Below the pieces are notes generated by a model. The model ran no database searches, was not told the DNA's origin, and saw only the letters and a program-made list of their open reading frames with translations. Both the position numbers and the translations under genes were made by a program. A stretch of 64,000 bases of DNA from an uncultured Erysipelotrichaceae bacterium (GTDB lineage Bacteria > Bacillota_I > Bacilli_A > RFN20 > CAG-826), in contig CACYCS010000018.1 of assembly GCA_902773005.1 (NCBI GenBank), forward strand, positions 21,308 to 85,307. Direction: 5' to 3'. Of this stretch, positions 42,573 to 52,100 are shown in pieces. How positions within the stretch are numbered: the first letter of the stretch is position 1; each line of letters begins with the position of its first letter.

Positions 42573-43577
42573 ATGACAAGAACTCCACCTTATCTACATG
42601 TAGGCGACACCATCTCGCTTGTTGCGCCTTCCTTTGGGTGCACCACCGAACCTTATCTCACTCGGCTAGGGGCTGCCATAAAGCGTCTCGAGAAAGCCGG
42701 GTACAAGATCAAAATCGGCAAGAACGTCTATCGGAACGACGGGGTATGCGCTTCCGCTTCGCCTGAAGAGCGCGTCGAGGAATTCATGGAGGCGTACCTA
42801 GATCCCGAATCCAAACTCGTTTTGTCCGTCGGCGGGGGCGAATTCATGAATGAGATGATGCCTCTAGTCGACTTCGATGCGATTGCCAAAGCCCCTGAAA
42901 AATGGTTCATGGGCTTTTCGGACAACGCGAACCTCACCTTCCCCTTGACCGTATTCAGCAACATAAAGACGATTTACGGGCCGAACGCGCCTTCTTTCTA
43001 CGAGAAGCCATTCCGCGCGTCTGCAAAAGATGCTTTGGCGATGCTTGCTGGAGAAAAGCATTTCCTCGATTATCCAAAATGGACCTTCGGCACCAAAAAG
43101 ACCGATCCAATCCTTTGGAGGCCCCGCTTCAACAGGGAAAGAATCATCATCCCCCATAAGTATGAGCAGCCAGTTGAAGGAACGTTATTAGGCGGATGCA
43201 TGGATAGCCTGGTGAACCTATTAGGAACTAGACTTGGCAACATCGACGCTTTCCTTGAAGCGCATCCAGAAGGGATCATCTGGTATTTCGAGGCATGCGA
43301 CCTCAACGCGCTTTCCATAAGGCGCGCGTTGTTCCAGCTTCGCGAAGCCGGATGGTTCAAGAACGCGAAGATGTTCCTATTCGGGAGGCATTATTCCGCG
43401 AGATTCCCGATTATGGGAGTTGACCGTTATAACGCGGCCATCGATATTTTGTCAGATGTGCCGATGCTATTTGACGTCGCACTTGGGCATATCGGCCCTT
43501 CCCTTCCGATGATGAATGGCGCGAAATGCCGCGCCGCTTTCGAGGACGGATTCCTCGTAATGGATTACCTGGAATGA
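42573..43577 (+). CDS. S66-family LD-carboxypeptidase / MccF-like peptidase
   Basis: 334 residues, normal for family S66. The catalytic Ser-Glu-His set is visible: nucleophile Ser in FMGFSDNANL (about residue 117), Glu in WYFEACDLN, and His in LGHIGPSLPMMNGA near the end. These enzymes either trim L,D-peptide bonds in recycled peptidoglycan or, as in MccF, inactivate acyl-nucleotide antibiotics. Lack of a signal peptide places it in the cytoplasm, compatible with both. The gene overlaps the next membrane gene by four bases, so it is coexpressed with it. No Shine-Dalgarno sequence; leaderless promoter. Confidence 0.88.
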   Translation: MTRTPPYLHVGDTISLVAPSFGCTTEPYLTRLGAAIKRLEKAGYKIKIGKNVYRNDGVCASASPEERVEEFMEAYLDPESKLVLSVGGGEFMNEMMPLVDFDAIAKAPEKWFMGFSDNANLTFPLTVFSNIKTIYGPNAPSFYEKPFRASAKDALAMLAGEKHFLDYPKWTFGTKKTDPILWRPRFNRERIIIPHKYEQPVEGTLLGGCMDSLVNLLGTRLGNIDAFLEAHPEGIIWYFEACDLNALSIRRALFQLREAGWFKNAKMFLFGRHYSARFPIMGVDRYNAAIDILSDVPMLFDVALGHIGPSLPMMNGAKCRAAFEDGFLVMDYLE

Positions 43578-44242
43578 AAAAGCAGATTAGTCCCAATACC
43601 TTCCGCGTGGCGACGATCATCGTCGCGGGTTTAACGTCTATTGCCTGCGTTATTTTGACTTCGATCATCATGATCGCGGAGACGGCGATGGCGGATAAGA
43701 TGCCTTGGCTTGTTCCGATTCGATTCGCGGGTTGCATGTTGCCGATTGCGATATTTATGATCGCGTTCGTCACGATGAATTATTTCGGCTCCAAGAACCC
43801 AAATATCGAGGGCATGTATGACTTTCCGCATTTCAGAAACGGCGGAAAGAAGGTTATCGACATCTATTTGATCGCATCGGTGATCGTTACTTTCCTTCTC
43901 TTTATCGTGGGCATCATGTGCCTTGCAGGCGCGTTCTCGGATATCACTGGGCTACTTGGCTGGGCGATCTTCTTCGCTGCCTCTATCTTGCCCCACATCT
44001 TCACATGCGCGCTTCGCATCGTGGATGCGGCGTTAGCCAAGGACAAGGCTCGATTGATCCGCGATTCCATTTTGATTGGTATATTCGGGTTTGCTTTCCC
44101 TATAGCCGCCTTGATTGGCTTCCTTGGGTTCGACCAAACGATGTTCCTTGCGCTATTCGCCTCGATTCCGGTTTATTACCTTATCGAGTTGAGCAGGGCA
44201 ACAGGAAAAGAGGGGGACATGCCCCTCGATTCCGAAGATTGA
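43574..44242 (+). CDS. Six-segment membrane protein, unknown
   Basis: 222 residues with about six hydrophobic segments, beginning VATIIVAGLTSIACVILTSIIMI, and a short acidic tail. Not recognised. The frame opens 48 bases earlier inside the peptidase gene, but the ATG at 43574 forms the ATGA overlap with the peptidase stop and fits a cytoplasmic KKQ start. Cotranscribed with the S66 peptidase, so it may export or import its substrate or simply share regulation. Confidence 0.75.
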   Translation: MKKQISPNTFRVATIIVAGLTSIACVILTSIIMIAETAMADKMPWLVPIRFAGCMLPIAIFMIAFVTMNYFGSKNPNIEGMYDFPHFRNGGKKVIDIYLIASVIVTFLLFIVGIMCLAGAFSDITGLLGWAIFFAASILPHIFTCALRIVDAALAKDKARLIRDSILIGIFGFAFPIAALIGFLGFDQTMFLALFASIPVYYLIELSRATGKEGDMPLDSED

Positions 44243-44248
44243 TCTTCT

Positions 44249-46558
44249 TTATTGCTCTTTCTTAAATAGATACAGACGTCCGCCGAAATCGCCGATGACG
44301 CGGATTTGATCATTGAATCCGACGCCAGACCACTCCTGCTGAAGTTTGAAGCCGCCAGAGATCAAGGAACTGCCTTTGGCTTTTCCTTCGAATTTCTCCA
44401 TCGGCATATCGATCCTTCTCGACAAAGCGACGACGAGTTTTCCTTCTTCCTTTACGTGGATCGGGGAAATCATATTCACGAGTCCGCCGAACTTCTTCGG
44501 GTCAAGCTTCTCTTCCCTAACCTTATATTCATAGGTGGCGCTAGGATCAAGGCCAACTAGAGCAAGACGCTCAAGGGGAGGATTGGGGAGTTGGAGGTTA
44601 TTGACGAAGGTGACGGCCGCGCCGACATCGTTATGGGTCTCGATAGCGAGGAAATTGCTCTCCTCGAAATCGGTTAGGATATCCACGGTGCCGAACTGGA
44701 GCAAGTCGCGATTCTCCTTGTAGCATTCGACTTCGCGAAGAATTTCTTTTTCGTCGACTGGGTCGAGGTTTACGATATCAAGCTCATATCCGAGCACACC
44801 GATTGCAGCGACATCGAATTTCGTTCCAAATGATGTTCTACGAAGTAACTGATGGTTCGTTTTCGCCGCGACATGGTTCGACATGACGGAAGGCGGATAG
44901 CCAAGGAGCATGTGGGATTGGATGTGGGCGCGCTGGAAGGAATCGGTGTCATCGCTGACCCATCCTTGGCAGAAATAGCTAAACATCCCGAGGTCATTCC
45001 TAGCTCCGCCAGAAGCGCAATTCTCCATCTGGAGTTCTGGGAAGCGGGCGACGAGCTGATCGAGAATCTCATAAAGCCCGAGGATATATTGATGGAAGAA
45101 GAACCCTTTTCCATAAGGGATATCGGACATCGGGCGGTTGTAATCCCATTTGATGTAATCGATTTTGGCTTCGTCGATGATCTTCGTCATGAAGTCGACG
45201 ATGAATTCGCGGACCTCTTTCTTAGTAAGATCAAGCATGTATTGGTTCCTGGCCATCAAAGGTTCATGGATGCCATCTTGGATGATCCAATCGGGATGTT
45301 CCTTGGCAAGATCGCTTTCGGGACTAATTGCTTCCGGCTCAAACCAGAGGCCGAATTTCATATCGAGCCCATGGATGAAATTCGACAATCCGACGATACC
45401 GTGTCTTAGTTTTTTGGTGTTTACATACCAATCGCCCAAGGAATGGGAGTCGTCGTTTCTAACGCCGAACCAGCCATCATCCAAGACGAAAAGCTCAATG
45501 CCGAACCTCTTGGCTTTCTTAGCGAGTTCATGAATCTTAGCTTCATTGAACTTGAAGTAAGTGGCTTCCCAGTTGTTATATGCGATGGGGCGAGGCTTGT
45601 TCTTCCAAGCGACGGGCATGATGTTCTTGTTGACGAAGGTATGCATGTTGTGAGCCACGCCATTAAGTCCTTCGCTCGTGTAAGACATGATTGCCATCGG
45701 GGAAACGAATTCGTCGTTACGAAGCAAGCGGATATTAAGGAACAAACTAGAGATACCCATCTCGATTCGGACCTTGCCAAAAGAGGATTTCTCGATCTCC
45801 TCGAGGTGGTTTCCGGAATAGATTAAGTTGAACCCATAGGCTTCGCCCGTTTTGTAGGTCGTTCCTCTTTTTTGAATGATGAAAAATGGATTGCGGAAGT
45901 CGGAACTAGAACCAGTGGCGGAGTCGAAAGAATAACGAAGATGCTGAATCGGGACGACCTCGCGGTTAAATTCCGCCGCCCAGTTGCCATAGAAGGTCTC
46001 GAGTTCATAGGGCGCGTCATCGAGAACAAGCTGCATTGACATGGCCTTATTCACGAACATCTCGATATCGCTTTCGTTGCGGATCACGATGAAGCGTCCG
46101 AATACATTGGCTTTCTCGAATACGACGTAATGCAATTCAAGAACCGTCTTCATGGCTTTGTCCGCGCAATAAAGGACAAGTTCTTCATTGGCGTCGTGAG
46201 GGGTTGGATATCCCCTCATCTTCTGGAATTCGCGGATTTCAGAATGGTCGAAGACAAAATCGAATACGACGGACTCACGGCTACGAAGAACAAGCGATGG
46301 GTTATTGAAATCGCCTCTTAGCGGAGTGGAGTATTCCGAAGCGATGTCGTTCAAGCTGACGTTTTGGTCGCCATACTTATAGAAGATCGCGCGCCCCTGC
46401 GTAAGCGGGTAACGGCTGATCAGAGTTTGAAAGTCATCGTCCTCGTCGATGCGCTTGCCGAAATACTCGGTACATGGCTTGCCGCCTTCGTCTACGCGAA
46501 GCAGCAAAGAAGTGCTTTCAGTCGAAAGCAAGAAAAGGTTATCTCTCTGTTTGATCAT
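44249..46558 (-). CDS. Alpha-galactosidase, GH36 family
   Basis: 769 residues, typical of the long GH36 enzymes. Hydrolyses terminal alpha-galactosides such as raffinose and melibiose. Visible blocks: FVLDDGWFGVRNDD, GLWFEPEAISPESDL, the catalytic nucleophile in YIKWDYNRPMSD (Asp in KWDYN, about residue 480), and the acid/base region CASGGARNDLGMFSYFCQGWVSDDTDS. No signal peptide, so it works on imported sugars. The gene ends six bases from the convergent membrane gene. The start has no Shine-Dalgarno sequence and an extended -10 six bases upstream. No transporter lies beside it. Confidence 0.94.
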   Translation of the reverse strand: MIKQRDNLFLLSTESTSLLLRVDEGGKPCTEYFGKRIDEDDDFQTLISRYPLTQGRAIFYKYGDQNVSLNDIASEYSTPLRGDFNNPSLVLRSRESVVFDFVFDHSEIREFQKMRGYPTPHDANEELVLYCADKAMKTVLELHYVVFEKANVFGRFIVIRNESDIEMFVNKAMSMQLVLDDAPYELETFYGNWAAEFNREVVPIQHLRYSFDSATGSSSDFRNPFFIIQKRGTTYKTGEAYGFNLIYSGNHLEEIEKSSFGKVRIEMGISSLFLNIRLLRNDEFVSPMAIMSYTSEGLNGVAHNMHTFVNKNIMPVAWKNKPRPIAYNNWEATYFKFNEAKIHELAKKAKRFGIELFVLDDGWFGVRNDDSHSLGDWYVNTKKLRHGIVGLSNFIHGLDMKFGLWFEPEAISPESDLAKEHPDWIIQDGIHEPLMARNQYMLDLTKKEVREFIVDFMTKIIDEAKIDYIKWDYNRPMSDIPYGKGFFFHQYILGLYEILDQLVARFPELQMENCASGGARNDLGMFSYFCQGWVSDDTDSFQRAHIQSHMLLGYPPSVMSNHVAAKTNHQLLRRTSFGTKFDVAAIGVLGYELDIVNLDPVDEKEILREVECYKENRDLLQFGTVDILTDFEESNFLAIETHNDVGAAVTFVNNLQLPNPPLERLALVGLDPSATYEYKVREEKLDPKKFGGLVNMISPIHVKEEGKLVVALSRRIDMPMEKFEGKAKGSSLISGGFKLQQEWSGVGFNDQIRVIGDFGGRLYLFKKEQ

Positions 46559-46564
46559 ATTTGA

Positions 46565-46573
46565 ATGATACCA
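46565..46573 (-). promoter_or_regulatory. Extended -10 of the alpha-galactosidase gene, leaderless type
   Basis: Minus-strand TGG-TATCAT ends six bases before the ATG at 46558. Confidence 0.55.
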
Positions 46574-46607
46574 TGAATAGGGTTTGCCTTAAACATAACT
46601 TTTGCCA

Positions 46608-46613
46608 TAAAAT
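46608..46613 (+). promoter_or_regulatory. -10 box of the histidine phosphatase gene, leaderless type
   Basis: TAAAAT ends six bases before the ATG at 46620. Together with the opposite-strand box this makes a compact divergent promoter pair within 60 bases. Confidence 0.5.
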
Positions 46614-46619
46614 GGCGCT

Positions 46620-47192
46620 ATGTCAGTATTTTTAACCAGGCACGGCCAAACGGATTGGAACAAAAAGAACTTCATTCAAGGTCGGATTGATGTGCCGCTC
46701 AACGAAACCGGAATACAAGAAGCAAAACAGCTTAGAGACAAACTCAAGGATACCGAAATCGACATTATTTTCTGCAGTCCGCTTAGACGTGCTAAGCAAA
46801 CCGCAGAGATAATCAATGAAAATAGGAATATACCGATTGTGTATGAATCGAAACTCCTTGAACAATACTATGGCGAAATGGAAAGGAAACCTCGCTCCGG
46901 TGAGGCTTATCTTAGCCAAAGGTCAAGATGCGCCACAAGATACCCAGGAGGAGAGAGCTATCTCGATGTCGCTGCAAGGATTTATCCTTTCTTGAATCAC
47001 CTGAACGCCACGATGCGCGATAAGAACATCCTTCTTGTCTGCCATGGCGGAATCTCAAGGGTCATCAATTCCTATTTCAAGCCGATGGAAAACGACGAAT
47101 TCTTTAACTTCGTCATGGAGAATTGCGGGTTATTGAAATACGAATTTCCTGATCTTCCTAAGCCTGATTACTTTGAGGATTACAAGGACTAA
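46620..47192 (+). CDS. Histidine phosphatase family protein (phosphoglycerate mutase-like)
   Basis: 190 residues. The RHG motif is at residues 7-9 (LTRHGQTDWN), with His8 as the phosphate acceptor; SPLRRAKQTAEII gives the phosphate-binding arginine, and LLVCHGGISRVI the second catalytic His. The length and missing insertions fit broad-specificity phosphatases such as PhoE rather than the glycolytic mutase. Substrate unknown. Monocistronic, ten bases from the convergent end of the helicase operon. Confidence 0.9.
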   Translation: MSVFLTRHGQTDWNKKNFIQGRIDVPLNETGIQEAKQLRDKLKDTEIDIIFCSPLRRAKQTAEIINENRNIPIVYESKLLEQYYGEMERKPRSGEAYLSQRSRCATRYPGGESYLDVAARIYPFLNHLNATMRDKNILLVCHGGISRVINSYFKPMENDEFFNFVMENCGLLKYEFPDLPKPDYFEDYKD

Positions 47193-47202
47193 CTGGATGC
47201 CA

Positions 47203-47754
47203 TCATTCAGAGAATTGTTTGAAAATTCCCTGCAAATATCCAACTAAATTCTGAGAATTAGCGGAAAACGCGTCTGGATCGTTTTTGAGCAAGACGGATT
47301 CAACGCTGCTTTTCATCGCGCGCCAATCAGGGTCTGAGGAAGGCACGGCACCATAGGCAATGCCTTCTAAGCCGGCTCCAGCGACAGAGAAAAGCGGGCC
47401 AAGATATTTTTCCAGTTCGACCCCGCCGCTTAAGTTTGCGGCTTCGAGAAGAAAAAAGACATCGCACGCGTCATGGTACTCCGCCAAATATTTATCTTCT
47501 GGGTCCCAGGGCGGGAAGTCCGCGTCGATTGATAGCGATGTTTTAATTTCGCGACGGGAGAGGATCTCCGCGAAGCCATAGACGCATTGATCGAAAAGAT
47601 CTTTTTGAATTGTCGGTTCGAGGAGATAAACGGCGGCAAGCGCGATAATTTCCTTATCACCAATCGGGAGATGTTCTCTTGCAATATTGATAAAATACCC
47701 GAACGCCATCGCATCGTTATAAATTGAATCAGGGTTAAGCGCTATTTCTTCCAT
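47203..47754 (-). CDS. Unknown protein, last gene of the helicase/Vsr-Nudix operon
   Basis: 183 residues, acidic, mostly helical, soluble. Not recognised; no catalytic motif stands out. AAGGAGG lies seven bases before the ATG, which is within the last 20 bases of the Vsr-Nudix gene, so the two are coupled. In a defence-type operon such an acidic helical protein could be an immunity, sensor or assembly factor, but that is speculation. Confidence 0.75.
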   Translation of the reverse strand: MEEIALNPDSIYNDAMAFGYFINIAREHLPIGDKEIIALAAVYLLEPTIQKDLFDQCVYGFAEILSRREIKTSLSIDADFPPWDPEDKYLAEYHDACDVFFLLEAANLSGGVELEKYLGPLFSVAGAGLEGIAYGAVPSSDPDWRAMKSSVESVLLKNDPDAFSANSQNLVGYLQGIFKQFSE

Positions 47755-48700
47755 TCTTCTTCCTCCTTCTTTTCTTTGGTTTGGCCTTCTTCTCTTGCTT
47801 ATAGAACGGGCCCACCACTTCCTTCAGCTCATCACCATCATAAATAAGGGTAAGAGCAAAAGGCTTTTTGCCTTCAGCGTCAAGAAGCGGCATGAATGTT
47901 TTGTCGCCTTCCCAAAGGTTTAGGCTCGCGATTTTTTCCTTTTTGACAAACTCCAAATCGCCTTCATTGCATTCGATCATCTCGCCGTCCCACTGAGGCA
48001 CTTTATATAGGTACATCCTCTCTGAAGGACATTGGGTATTTAGGAAATCCACGTACCCCATGTATTTAAATTTGATTACGTTGAGGCCTGTTTCCTCTCT
48101 GATTTCGCGCTTCATCGCAGCGTGGATGGATTCGCCTTTTTCGACGTGTCCTCCTACTCCAACCCATTTGCCTTCATTCGGGTCGTTCTTCTTTTTCGTG
48201 CGATGCAGCATCAAATAGCTATCGTCTTTTTCGATATAAGCCAAGGTAGTCTTGTTCTTTTTGCCGGCTTCCGTAAGGCCGACAATCATCTTCTGCTTCT
48301 CTATCGCGGACATGATGTCGTCGATCACTCGGTCGAGGTCTTTCATGATTTCAAATCCCCAGAATCTGAGAACCAAATAGCCTTGTTCTTTCAACTTCGC
48401 GTTGACCTCTTTATCCCTTTCGATGTTTCTTTCGATCTTCGGGATCCAGTACTCCAGGTTAGAATGGATCTTCTCTTTGTTTTCTTCAAACTTGTAGCCA
48501 TGCCAAAACTCAGAATCGCAGAAGATGGCGATTTTATATTTCTCGACGACTAGATCAGGGTGGCCGAAAACCTTTGATGAATAAAGACGGTACTTCACTC
48601 CGCGCGAAGACAGTTCTTTTCTGACTCGAAGCTCGATGCCCGTATCCTTTCCTCGAATATGGGACATCGTCTTATGGATAATCTCTGGGTCGCGTTTCAT
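47735..48700 (-). CDS. Vsr endonuclease-Nudix hydrolase fusion
   Basis: 321 residues with two recognised enzymes in one chain. Residues 1-135 match very-short-patch-repair endonuclease Vsr: the N-terminal TMSHIRGKDTGIELRVR, the catalytic GHPDLVVEKYKIAIF (D49), FWHG (H67), and LEYWIPKIERNIERD. Residues 140-275 are a Nudix domain with a complete Nudix box GHVEKGE...REIREETG (G184 to G205), reading most like MutT/8-oxo-dGTP diphosphatase. The last 25 residues are very basic (KKAKPKKRRRKKNG) and may bind DNA. Vsr normally nicks T-G mismatches made by deamination of methylcytosine, while MutT cleans oxidised dGTP; joining them puts strand nicking and pool cleaning in one protein. No Dcm methylase is in the window. 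The start overlaps the upstream stop by four bases. Confidence 0.88.
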   Translation of the reverse strand: MKRDPEIIHKTMSHIRGKDTGIELRVRKELSSRGVKYRLYSSKVFGHPDLVVEKYKIAIFCDSEFWHGYKFEENKEKIHSNLEYWIPKIERNIERDKEVNAKLKEQGYLVLRFWGFEIMKDLDRVIDDIMSAIEKQKMIVGLTEAGKKNKTTLAYIEKDDSYLMLHRTKKKNDPNEGKWVGVGGHVEKGESIHAAMKREIREETGLNVIKFKYMGYVDFLNTQCPSERMYLYKVPQWDGEMIECNEGDLEFVKKEKIASLNLWEGDKTFMPLLDAEGKKPFALTLIYDGDELKEVVGPFYKQEKKAKPKKRRRKKNGRNSA

Positions 48701-49122
48701 TTTGCTTTCTTTCTTATCGTAGATTTGGCGCCTGATTTGGATCCAGCCTTCTTCGCCTTCGGATGCATGATACCATCTTCGTAGATTTCGAGGCTCGAAT
48801 TTACTTTTTCCTTAAGCTGTTCGGCAATCTCCTGCAGCTCATCTGGCTTTAGGGATTCGATTGTCTTCGTTAAGGCATCGATTTTGGCTTCCACTTCAGT
48901 AAGGCGTTCGACCGATTCATTCAATCGCTCTATCGCAGTTTCGAGCTTGGCAATCGATTTATCGATGTCCTTTTGGCGATCGAAGACATCATCGATGGAC
49001 TTCTCAATCTCCTCGGACTTCTCCTCAAAGCTGCTATTGGCCTTTGCGATATCTTCCAAATCCTTTTTAACGTTCTCGAGCGCTTCAAGGGCACTCAGCA
49101 TCCTTTTGTCATCGATTGGCAT
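48697..49122 (-). CDS. Coiled-coil protein with basic tail, helicase/Vsr-Nudix operon
   Basis: 141 residues. From about residue 10 to 110 it is a continuous heptad-like coiled coil (ALENVKKDLEDIAKANSSFE through TKTIESLKPDELQEIAEQL), and the last 22 residues are Lys-rich (KAKKAGSKSGAKSTIRKKAK), like the Vsr-Nudix tail. It probably forms dimers or oligomers and could bind DNA. Two starts compete: 49128 overlaps the helicase stop but has AAGGAG only two bases away; 49122 has it at eight bases and is preferred. Overlaps the Vsr-Nudix gene by four bases. Confidence 0.78.
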   Translation of the reverse strand: MPIDDKRMLSALEALENVKKDLEDIAKANSSFEEKSEEIEKSIDDVFDRQKDIDKSIAKLETAIERLNESVERLTEVEAKIDALTKTIESLKPDELQEIAEQLKEKVNSSLEIYEDGIMHPKAKKAGSKSGAKSTIRKKAK

Positions 49123-49124
49123 AT

Positions 49125-52100
49125 TCATTTCTCCTTGTATTGTTTTGCGACATTACTGATATCGCGGGCAAACCTCATGACCGCTAAAGCGAAAAAGAAT
49201 TCTTTTTCCTCTTCGTTGCAATACCCACCCATTCTTCTGAAGGCCCTCGCCACATCTTGGGTCGGTTCGCTTTCGTTTCGTAGCTGGCGAAGCAACAAAT
49301 ACTTCTTCCTCTCGCCATTGCTCTCATAATAATCGGATAGAGCGTTGTAGTCTTGGTATTTCAGCAAAGTCGATACGGCTTGAGAGCGATTGTATTTCTT
49401 GTTCGCGATATAGGCATATTCCTGGGCACGCGCGGCAAGGTTTTGGGCTTCCGGCAATTCACTTGCTCTAAGATAGGCACGCAAGGCGCCCTCGTAGTCC
49501 CTCTTTCGGAAAAGCCTGTTGCCAAATTGCACCCAATGCTCCAAATTGACGTTTCCGGCGAAATAGGAGCCAATTTCTTCGACGCTATTAAGAACAGAGA
49601 GATGGGAGAGGATCTTCTCATCCACTATCTTCGATTGTCTTTCCTCGTATACGATAATGCGATTCTTTGCTCTTGTTAAAGCCACATAGAACCTATTAAA
49701 GAGCATTCGATGGAGGGTCGAGTGCTTGCCGATTTTTTCTTCGCCAAGTATCGCTTCGAATAGTTCAAGCGACGAGGAGAAGAAATTATAGAGGACTACG
49801 GAATCCCATTCCCTGCCTTTGGCCTGTTCTACGCTAAGGAAAGAAGATTCAACGAACTGAGGATTAATCTTCTTATACTTCCTTATCGCAGCTTCGCATA
49901 TCTTCGTTTCAGGGAAAATGAAGACAGTGTCGCGATTCGACTTTGAAGCTAATTCGACAACAGATTTGAAGGCTGCTTCCTTCCGCAAGAGCAAGGCGAA
50001 TAGATCGTTATTGTCATCGCGAAGGGAGCGTTCCGGCGCTTCAATCGCTTTCTTACGAGCACCGATCGAAGTCTTCTTAACGTTATTGAACTCATTGATA
50101 AAACGGACAAGCGAATTGCCAGAGCGATAGGAGTCATTCAAATATTCGACATTGAGTGATACCCTGCGGTTGAAAGCTTCTTTGACAATTCGTTCAGCAT
50201 CGCCAACATTGAAGATTGTCGGGTTAACGGATTGGTTATCGTCCCCGTATAAAAATAAATGTAATGGAATTGTCGATTTAATCAGTTTAAGAATCGACTT
50301 GAATTGCAGCTCAGTTAAATCTTGATATTCGTCAATTATGATTGCGTCGTAACGAGTAAATTCATACTCCTCTTTTAAGATCTTGATTGCTAAATCATTC
50401 GCTGTTTCAAGTTTGTTATCAATCAAATACTTGTCGTATTGGAGTGCGACATAGTAGATTGCTTCACGTTGTTTCGCGCTATATCCTTCTTCCTTTCCAG
50501 TCTTTTGCAAAAACTGGTCTAAAGAAAGCCTGTGATCTTTAGAATCAAGGCAATTGGCCGCTCCTCTTATGATTCCGTTATAGAACACATAAGAGGTCAT
50601 AAAACGCTCATCGTCGGTTGTGCCAATCTCACCAATAAGACTTTTGAAAGCACGATCTCTTTCCGCCTTAGCGAGGAACCATTCACGGAAGGTTGACCTA
50701 TCGGCAATCCTCTCATAATCGATTTCAGATTGCGGGAGAATATCCGCGCATAAAGTTAGGAATGTCTCACAATTTGGGTCTTTCTGGCCCTCTATCCTAA
50801 GTGTATCAGCGACATATCTACATAAATCATCTTGATAAGTGATATATAGAGTGGACAGTCCATTGTTCACAAGATCAATGTAATTGGACATGCTGAGCAA
50901 GGTTTTGCCCGTTCCAGCTGAACCAGAGAACGCGATAGGACATCTTGTTTGCGTATGGTCCAATAGCGCAATCTGATTCTCCGACAAATACGCCAATTCA
51001 GATGGATCGTTCTTTACATCCTCCGGAAGCATTATCTTGTGAAGCAAAAGCGAATCGGCGTGCTGCTCAAGATATTTGGATATCGCTCTCGCAATATTGC
51101 CTTGGTCATCATGTTCGTCTTCGTCTGAAATGCCGACGAAAATGAAATCGGAGGGGTCCATGCGTCTTTTGGAATCATAGCCATTTATAAAGAAGATTCG
51201 ACTTGCCCCATATTCCTGGCTATTTGAGAAGCGCATCTTGTGAAGTGTCCTATTGTTTACGCCCTCGATATTCTTATTGTCGCGAAGTGACAGGATATTC
51301 AGCAGTTCTTCCTCGTCCGAACAAATGATTTGCTCATAAAGAGCGAATATATCATCCGCGGCCTGAGGGTGGCTGCTGCAAAGATCTTCAAATTCCTTCC
51401 TGAAACGATCCGTAACGAAAAGTCTTCTTTGAGGTTTTCGTCTTGTCTTAATAAACGCTTGGCTTAATTCAGGCTCTTTCGCTTCATCTTTTTCATTGAC
51501 GTTCTCAGACAACGGAATTGCCGATTCGGATTGGATAGGTTTCGGTTGGGACTCCACCACTTTTTCGGGTGGCAAAATCTCATTAATATCCACAGGCTCC
51601 TCAAGTAACTCAAGCAGGTGGGAGAAGCTTATATATGGCTTCGTCTTAATGGAGAAACCGATTGTTGTAACGCAAATCAATTTGGGGCCGTGCCTAAGTG
51701 AGACGTAGATTGCAAACTCAGGATCATCTTTGAAGCAAAGAGCAACATCGGTAGGCTGATTGAGTGCGTCCAATGTAGCTACAACGATCTTCCAGTCATC
51801 AAGATTGAAATTTGCGATCTTCGAGTATCTGGCATCGCCTCCGGGAAGCTCGTCAGGAGTGAAAACGACATGCCTGCCAATTTCAAACCAGGTCACTTTC
51901 CGCAGCATGTTCTCCGCGTTCTTAAAGCAAGGCGCAAACGGGGTTCCGGGCTCATTGATAACAATGATCGCCTTAGGCACTTTTGGATTTGGACGATACT
52001 CAAAACGAGGCATTGTCCTAAACCTCGCTTTTTCCTCGTCTAGCTGTTTCGGACGCGATTGGGAACTAGTTTCAAAAACCTTCCTAATCTCGGGTTTTTG

